From the NCBI GenBank assembly GCA_015232735.1, contig JADFZC010000147.1:1-6422 (forward strand): a stretch of 6,422 bases of DNA. Direction: 5' to 3'. The position numbers and the translations under genes were made by a program. The stretch is from Oligoflexales bacterium. Its GTDB lineage: Bacteria; Bdellovibrionota; Oligoflexia; Oligoflexales; Oligoflexaceae. The notes beneath the pieces are model-generated. The model worked only from the letters and a program-made list of their open reading frames with translations. It made no database searches and had not been told where the DNA came from. Shown here one piece after another: positions 6,374 through 6,422 of the stretch; the stretch's first letter is position 1; every line of letters starts with the position of its first letter.

Positions 6374-6422
6374 AAAAATTTCCTTTGGAAAGATACGGCC
6401 TGATGAGGCTCAACTCCATATA

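Noticed and set aside
6399..6410. Short inverted repeat GCCT-CATC-AGGC upstream of the DUF418 gene
   Set aside because: A four-base stem is too short to be distinguished from chance, and no promoter elements frame it.

Overview
The window holds three protein genes and one informative intergenic region. Both complete signal peptides end in a lipobox cysteine followed by Ser rather than Asp. With the multi-membrane DUF418 protein this fits a Gram-negative, diderm bacterium of moderate to slightly AT-rich composition. Kelch/carboxypeptidase-regulatory lipoproteins and HELSHH-type metallopeptidase lipoproteins are common in the broad deltaproteobacterial/Bdellovibrio-like world, but nothing here fixes the taxon, so that placement is only a guess.

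Layout. (1) Positions 1-2867, minus strand: the first 955 codons of a large secreted lipoprotein whose stop lies beyond the left edge. It has a lipobox, a Gly-rich stretch, a small two-cysteine module, a Ser/Thr linker, two carboxypeptidase-regulatory-like beta-sandwich units and a kelch-type beta-propeller. The frame is uninterrupted from a strong AGGAGG site to the window edge. (2) Positions 2868-3192: a divergent intergenic region of about 325 bp. It carries two oppositely oriented motifs resembling the flagellar sigma-28 (FliA) promoter (TAAA-N15-GCCGATAA), an AT-rich tract placed like an UP element, and a hairpin at the predicted 5' end of the rightward transcript. (3) Positions 3193-5088, plus strand: a lipoprotein zinc metallopeptidase of the thermolysin-like gluzincin type (HELSHH plus HEGLSDYF). 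It has a cysteine-rich insertion, a charged low-complexity linker and a C-terminal tail that looks like a sorting signal (Cys-Gly motif, hydrophobic helix, basic end). (4) Positions 5117-6373, minus strand: a DUF418/YeiB-family integral membrane protein, convergent with the peptidase gene and separated from it by 28 bp.

How the genes may work together. The two lipoproteins are transcribed divergently from a shared control region and both should be exported and lipid-anchored: one a large adhesion/display-type protein, the other a surface or periplasmic protease. If the sigma-28-like motifs are functional, the pair would be switched on with motility genes. This is inference from motifs and geometry. 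The DUF418 gene is probably independent. No RNA genes, mobile elements, CRISPR arrays or tRNAs were recognised.
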